Source: an uncultured Clostridia bacterium
GTDB lineage: Bacteria > Bacillota > Clostridia > TANB77 > CAG-508
Direction: 5' to 3'
Length of the DNA stretch: 13,255 bases
NCBI GenBank assembly: GCA_944388635.1
Contig: CALXJN010000033.1
Location: 1-13,255, forward strand
The translations under genes and the position numbers were made by a program. Below the pieces are notes generated by a model. That model saw nothing but the letters and a program-made list of their open reading frames with translations, made no database searches and was not told where the DNA came from. Shown piece after piece: positions 10,501 through 13,255 of this stretch (positions are counted from its first letter, which is position 1; every line of letters begins with the position of its first letter).

Positions 10501-12650
10501 AGACTTAGGGTATGGAAAAAGTTGGAGTTTAAATTTTTCTCCAATGCCAGATGAAAATGATTATTATATAACTTATGGTTTTGGCTATGCTAAATATTAC
10601 CATGCAAGCCTTGGAATAATACAGGAGGCAGAAGTCTTTGTGCCAAAAGAAGATAGTGTTAAACTAAATATAATAAGGCTTAAAAACACAACATCAGAAA
10701 AAAGAAAACTAAAACTTGTTTATTATATAAAACCAGTTTTACGGAGAAGATGAGATAAAAACAAATGGATTTATAGACTTAGAATCAAAGGAAAACATCA
10801 TATATGCAAAAAATATTTATGGAGAGAATTTATCTAAAAATGTGTATGTTTCAAGTAGTGAAGAAATAACATCATATACAGGAAATGACTTGTATTTTGT
10901 GGGGAGAAAAGATTTAAGCAACCCAGAAGCACTTGATAAAGTAGAATTAAGTTTAGAAAATTCACTCGGAACGAAATCATGTATAGCAATCGAATTGGAA
11001 ATAGAATTAGAAGAATACGAAGATAAAAAGATTGTGCTTATGCTAGGCGAAGAAGAGGAAAAAGAGGCAATTCGTGAGATTGTTAACAAATATAAGATAG
11101 TTGAAAACACAAAAGAAGAACTAAGGAAGGAAAGAGAATATTGGAACAGTATTTTAAGAAAAGTACAAGTACGAACACCAGCAGAGTCATTTGATATAAT
11201 GCTAAACGGTTGGGCAATGTATCAGACAATTGCATGTAGATTATACGCAAGAAGCGGATATTATCAATCTGGTGGAGCATATGGATTTAGGGACCAATTA
11301 CAAGATACGCTTTCTACAAAATTCATAGAAGAAAACACACTAAAAGAACAAATATTAAAACACTCTAAGCACCAATTCGAAGAAGGAGATGTTGAACATT
11401 GGTGGCATGATGAGACTAAAAGGGGCATTAGGACTAAGTTCTCAGATGATTTGTTATGGCTTGTTTACTGTGTATGTGAGTATATAGAATTTACAGGAGA
11501 TTATAGCATTTTAGATGAAGTAACACCATATATAAAGGGAAATGTTTTAGGTGCAAATGAGGATGAAAAATATGATTTATATGAGGAAAGCGAAAAAACA
11601 GACAGTATATATAACCATTGTATAAAGGCAATAGAAAAATCACTAGATTTTGGAGAAAATGGATTACCTAAAATAGGTTCTGGTGACTGGAATGACGGTT
11701 TTAGCACTGTTCGGAAATAAGGGGAAGCGGAGAGAGTGTATGGCTTGGATTTTTCCTATATAATATTTTAGATAGATTTGATAAGATATGCGAAAATGCT
11801 GGAAAAACAGATTATTTAACAAAGTATGAAAAAATAAAAAATGAACTAAAAAGAGCTTTAAATACAAATGCATGGGACGGCAGGTGGTATAAAAGAGCTT
11901 ATATGGATACTAAAGAAGTACTTGGAAGTGCAAACAATGAGGAATGCAAAATTGATAGTATTGCACAGAGTTGGTCTGTGATTTCAAATGCTGGGGAAAA
12001 CAGCAAAAAATATATTGCAATGGAGAGTTTAGAAAATTATTTGGTAAATAGGGAAGCGGGAATAATAAAACTCTTAGATCCACCATTTGAAAAAGGCTTA
12101 CTCGAACCTGGTTATATAAAATCATATTTACCAGGAGTTAGAGAAAATGGAGGGCAGTATACACATGCAGCAATTTGGGCAGTAATTGCAGAAGCAATGC
12201 TTAAATTAAGCAATAAAGCACTTGATTTGTATGAAATGATAAACCCAATAGAACATGGAAAAACAAAAGAGCTCATTATGAGATATAAGGTTGAGCCTTA
12301 TGTTATCCCAGCAGATGTATATGGAGCGGGAAACTTACTTCGGAAGAGGAGGCTGGACTTGGTATACAGGTTCAAGTAGTTGGTATTATAAAGCAGGAAT
12401 TGAATATATATTAGGTTTGAAGATAGAAAATGGAGTTTTACGTTTAGAACCATGCATTCCAAAAGAATGGGATGAATATAGAATAAGGTATGAGTATAAA
12501 TCAAGCGTGTATAATATAAATGTAAAAAATGTAAGCAAAAGTGATATAAATGAAGTAAAAGAATTTTTTGTAAATGGAGAAAAAATAGAAGAAAAGAAAA
12601 TAAAACTTATAGATAACGGAAGAATATATGAGATAGAGGTGGTTTTGTAA
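4573..12650 (+). CDS. Cyclic beta-1,2-glucan synthase (GT84-glucoamylase-like-GH94), interrupted by eight CGG-A +1 frameshift sites
   Basis: This family polymerises glucose from UDP-glucose into beta-1,2-glucan at the inner membrane face, cyclises it, and uses a GH94 phosphorylase-type domain to control chain length. Omitting the C at 6013, 7868, 8316, 8974, 10742, 11712, 11728 and 12341 gives one uninterrupted 2689-residue protein; family members are about 2,800. In that protein: an N-terminal soluble region 1-390 (GEWLLDNYYVI); membrane helices near 395-415 and 420-441; GT84 catalytic core about 474-770 (DAD 614-616, SHD to 728, RLLRWVRGDWQ 759-769); more helices about 797-965; glucoamylase-like region about 1010-1450 (TSATNIG, STVDSGN, GIPWGISE, MAHHQ 1347-1351, QERMP); GH94 beta-sandwich about 1900-2060 (NSRLNR); GH94 barrel about 2130-2600 (GFRDQLQD 2236-2243, HWWH 2274-2277, general-acid motif GDWND 2369-2373, GRGGWTWYTG). 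The start is TTG with GAGG upstream. It is either a functional recoded gene or a pseudogene/artefact; the site pattern favours recoding. Confidence 0.9.
6013..6016 (+). other. Frameshift site 1: AGT CGG A, +1 to GGA
   Basis: The first frame reads IPTIIES (AGT at 6010) and then CGG; continuing it hits a stop ending at 6066. Skipping C6013 gives GGA and continues GEKVKKLAEKLEVYYLAN, the expected lead-in to the GT84 catalytic core (residue G481). The junction lies between the second membrane helix and the DAD motif, so without the shift no glycosyltransferase would be made. Confidence 0.88.
7868..7871 (+). other. Frameshift site 2: GTG CGG A, +1 to GGA
   Basis: The incoming frame ends STVDSGNFV (GTG at 7865) and then CGG; the unshifted frame stops at 7915. 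Skipping C7868 gives GYLYTLKMFLEEKL (G1099). The family motif here is STVDSGN followed by two residues and a helix, so the join restores the expected sequence without loss or gain of residues. Confidence 0.9.
8316..8319 (+). other. Frameshift site 3: CTT CGG A, +1 to GGA
   Basis: The incoming frame reads YANKL (CTT at 8313) and then CGG; the unshifted frame stops at 8351. Skipping C8316 gives GIPWGISEAAFN (G1248), a hallmark of the glucoamylase-like domain, with the glycine supplied exactly by the GGA. The context CTT CGG A resembles the yeast Ty1 shift site CUU AGG C, where a scarce Arg codon in the A site promotes +1 reading of a Gly codon. Confidence 0.92.
8974..8977 (+). other. Frameshift site 4: CAG CGG A, +1 to GGA
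   Basis: The incoming frame reads KDISQ (CAG at 8971) and then CGG; the unshifted frame stops at 9003. Skipping C8974 gives GIFFYIKNI (G1467) and an open frame on through 10741. This is the start of the beta-sandwich region after the glucoamylase-like domain. The first in-frame ATG after the junction is about 270 nt downstream, so the piece is not a likely separate gene. Confidence 0.88.
10742..10745 (+). other. Frameshift site 5: TTA CGG A, +1 to GGA
   Basis: The incoming frame reads YYIKPVL (TTA at 10739) and then CGG; the unshifted frame meets a stop ending at 10753, only 8 nt past the site. Skipping C10742 gives GEDEIKTNGFIDLE (G2056), joining the GH94 beta-sandwich to the segment that leads into the barrel. 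Confidence 0.88.
11712..11715 (+). other. Frameshift site 6: GTT CGG A, +1 to GGA
   Basis: The incoming frame reads GDWNDGFSTV (GTT at 11709), right after the GH94 general-acid motif, and then CGG; the unshifted frame stops at 11720. Skipping C11712 gives GNKGK (G2379). Only five codons later a second site follows, so both shifts are needed to stay in frame. Confidence 0.9.
11728..11731 (+). other. Frameshift site 7: AAG CGG A, +1 to GGA
   Basis: After site 6 the frame reads GNKGK (AAG at 11725) and then CGG; the unshifted frame stops at 11763. Skipping C11728 gives GESVWLGFFLYNIL (G2384). Family members read G-x-x-G-(K/R)-GESVWL here, so the two glycines from sites 6 and 7 both fall at conserved positions. 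Confidence 0.92.
12341..12344 (+). other. Frameshift site 8: CTT CGG A, +1 to GGA
   Basis: The incoming frame reads PADVYGAGNLL (CTT at 12338) and then CGG; the unshifted frame stops at 12379. Skipping C12341 gives GRGGWTWYTGSSSWYYKAG (G2588), the most recognisable GH94 barrel motif, whose first glycine is the GGA. The remaining frame runs to the TAA at 12648-12650. Same CTT CGG A context as site 3. Confidence 0.93.
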
Positions 12651-12662
12651 GGCTTAGTATAA

Positions 12663-12802
12663 AAAAGGAAGTACTATATAAAATTTATTTGCGACTTGTT
12701 GGTCGCCTCGCAAGAAACTGTAAATGGCGAAGCCATAACAGTTTCTTAGCTCGCTTCCATGCTACGCGTCGCTACATAAATTTTGATATAGTACTTCCTT
12801 TT
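12663..12802. repeat. 140-nt nested inverted-repeat element (cruciform/MITE-like or structured RNA)
   Basis: Outer arms 12663-12688 and 12776-12802 are complementary over 26 bp with one extra base on the right arm (core GGAAGTACTATAT). Inside, 12712-12721 pairs with 12738-12747 (AAGAAACTGT / ACAGTTTCTT) and continues, after a small internal loop, as ATGGC-gaa-GCCAT (12724-12736). A third stem is GCGAC/GTCGC (12691-12706), and a weak TAGC/GCTA pair flanks 12751-12760. The interior is clearly richer in GC than the neighbouring genes. It begins 12 nt after the synthase stop, so it may terminate that transcript. I see no terminal duplication, so whether it is mobile is open. Confidence 0.7.
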
Positions 12803-12804
12803 GA

Positions 12805-12936
12805 TTGTTGTGCAATTCCAGTCAATTACATTTACATTGCAGTTTGGGACTTATCTAGAATCGCAAATTTTTAAAAAATTTGCGATTCTAGATAAGTCCC
12901 AAACGACCGGATTTTACGAATCCCAATTGACAACAA
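12805..12936. repeat. Imperfect outer inverted arms around the perfect palindrome
   Basis: TTGTTGTGCAATT at 12805-12817 is complementary to AATTGACAACAA at 12925-12936 apart from one extra base. These arms flank the perfect palindrome at 12843-12903, so the stretch could be one small palindromic element. The match is short in an AT-rich region, so this is tentative. Confidence 0.35.
12843..12903. repeat. Perfect 30-bp inverted repeat with 1-nt centre; likely bidirectional terminator or element core
   Basis: Bases 12843-12872 are the exact reverse complement of 12874-12903 (arm begins TTTGGGACTTATC and runs to CGCAAATTTTT; centre A at 12873). It sits between two convergent genes: the synthase stop is at 12650 and the amidase stop at 12952. 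It would form a very stable hairpin on either transcript and so could stop both. A perfect 30-bp arm is longer than a normal terminator needs, which suggests a recent or repeat-derived palindrome. Confidence 0.85.
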
Positions 12937-12951
12937 AACTGCAAGATTCAG

Positions 12952-13255
12952 TTATTTCGTTTTAAAGTAATCATTTATTCCAGAATAAATACCAAATGCT
13001 AATTTATCTTGATAATCATCTTGCATAAGATTAGAAAGTTCATTCTGGTTAGATAAAAATCCACATTCCACAAGGCAAAGAGGAATAGTTACATTATCAA
13101 CGATGTATATGTTATTTATAGACTTAGGAACTCTAGAATTTTCCTTATTCATAGTCTCGTTTAATGCATTTTGAATATTTTGAGCAAGAAGCTTGCCAGA
13201 TTCATTTTTTAAGCTATAAAAAGTTTGCCAGCCACTATATTGTGTTTGAGGAATT
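12952..13255 (-). CDS. N-acetylmuramoyl-L-alanine amidase, CwlD/Amidase_3 type, C-terminal part (5' partial)
   Basis: The minus-strand frame is open from the window end (13255) to TAA at 12954-12952, about 100 codons, so the N-terminal zinc-ligand part lies beyond the window. The visible part begins IPQTQYSGWQTFYS, matching the family's SGAQ-xFYS segment. It continues ESGKLLAQNIQNALNE, then IPLCLVECGFLSN, which carries the conserved catalytic glutamate (VECGFLSN), and ends with YQDKLAFGIYSGINDYFK. The Met at 13152 is internal, not the start. The family cleaves the amide bond between N-acetylmuramic acid and the stem peptide of peptidoglycan, acting outside the membrane; CwlD members work in spore cortex, but which paralogue this is cannot be told. 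No in-frame CGG codon. Convergent with the synthase. Confidence 0.88.
   Translation of the reverse strand, partial: IPQTQYSGWQTFYSLKNESGKLLAQNIQNALNETMNKENSRVPKSINNIYIVDNVTIPLCLVECGFLSNQNELSNLMQDDYQDKLAFGIYSGINDYFKTK

Noticed and set aside
4573..12650. Nine separate small genes or an ordinary decaying pseudogene in place of one synthase
   Set aside because: The pieces join exactly with no missing residues, several lack a start near the junction, and all eight lesions are the identical +C before an in-phase GGA. Random decay would give mixed insertions, deletions and stop codons.
4573..12650. Direct reassignment of CGG to another amino acid without a frameshift
   Set aside because: Reading CGG as any single amino acid leaves the frame wrong; each unshifted continuation stops within about 55 nt. 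Only a +1 shift explains the downstream motifs.
12691..12764. Possible tRNA or cloverleaf RNA gene in the structured element
   Set aside because: The stems do not fit tRNA spacing: no 7-bp acceptor pairing, T-loop consensus or anticodon arm could be placed.
12689..12874. 61-aa open frame in the intergenic region
   Set aside because: It runs through both palindromic elements; its composition follows the hairpins and no ribosome binding site of note precedes it. It is treated as non-coding repeat sequence.

Overview
The window looks like an AT-rich, low-GC Firmicute, probably an uncultured Clostridia-type bacterium. Signs are the A-rich codon use (AGA for Arg, GGA for Gly, ATA for Ile), purine-rich ribosome binding sites, a Gram-positive type wall-surface protein and a CwlD-like wall amidase. 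I cannot name the species.

Layout. (1) 3-4457 (+): the 3' part of a very large cell-surface protein with SdrD/Cna-B-like domains and a C-terminal membrane anchor, closed by a strong hairpin terminator (4474-4512). (2) 4573-12650 (+): one gene of about 8.1 kb for a cyclic beta-1,2-glucan synthase (GT84 + glucoamylase-like + GH94), read only if the ribosome shifts +1 at eight places. (3) 12651-12951: a convergent intergenic region of two palindromic elements. (4) 12952-13255 (-): the C-terminal third or so of an N-acetylmuramoyl-L-alanine amidase, running off the window.

The main discovery candidate is in the synthase. The eight breaks are not random. Each falls exactly on an in-frame CGG codon followed by A (NNN CGG A). 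In each case, dropping the C and reading GGA (glycine) restores the frame, usually at a recognisable family motif (for example GIPWGISE, GKGESVW, GRGGWTWYTG). With the eight C's skipped, the gene is exactly 2690 codons (2689 aa), close to the size known for cyclic glucan synthases, with no other stop. By my scan, CGG occurs in frame nowhere else in about 4,270 codons of the three genes. About 48 other CGG trinucleotides lie at codon phases where they are not read as a codon and cause no shift. CGT, CGC and CGA are all used in frame as ordinary arginine.

The simplest biological reading is that CGG is unassigned in this organism and CGGA acts as a +1 shift signal or four-base glycine codon. The main rival is a systematic single-C insertion artefact, or real C insertions in a decaying gene. 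The phase specificity and the restriction to one gene argue against these but do not exclude them.

The surface protein, the glucan synthase and the amidase all belong to the cell envelope. They are not one operon: a terminator separates the first two, and the amidase is convergent.
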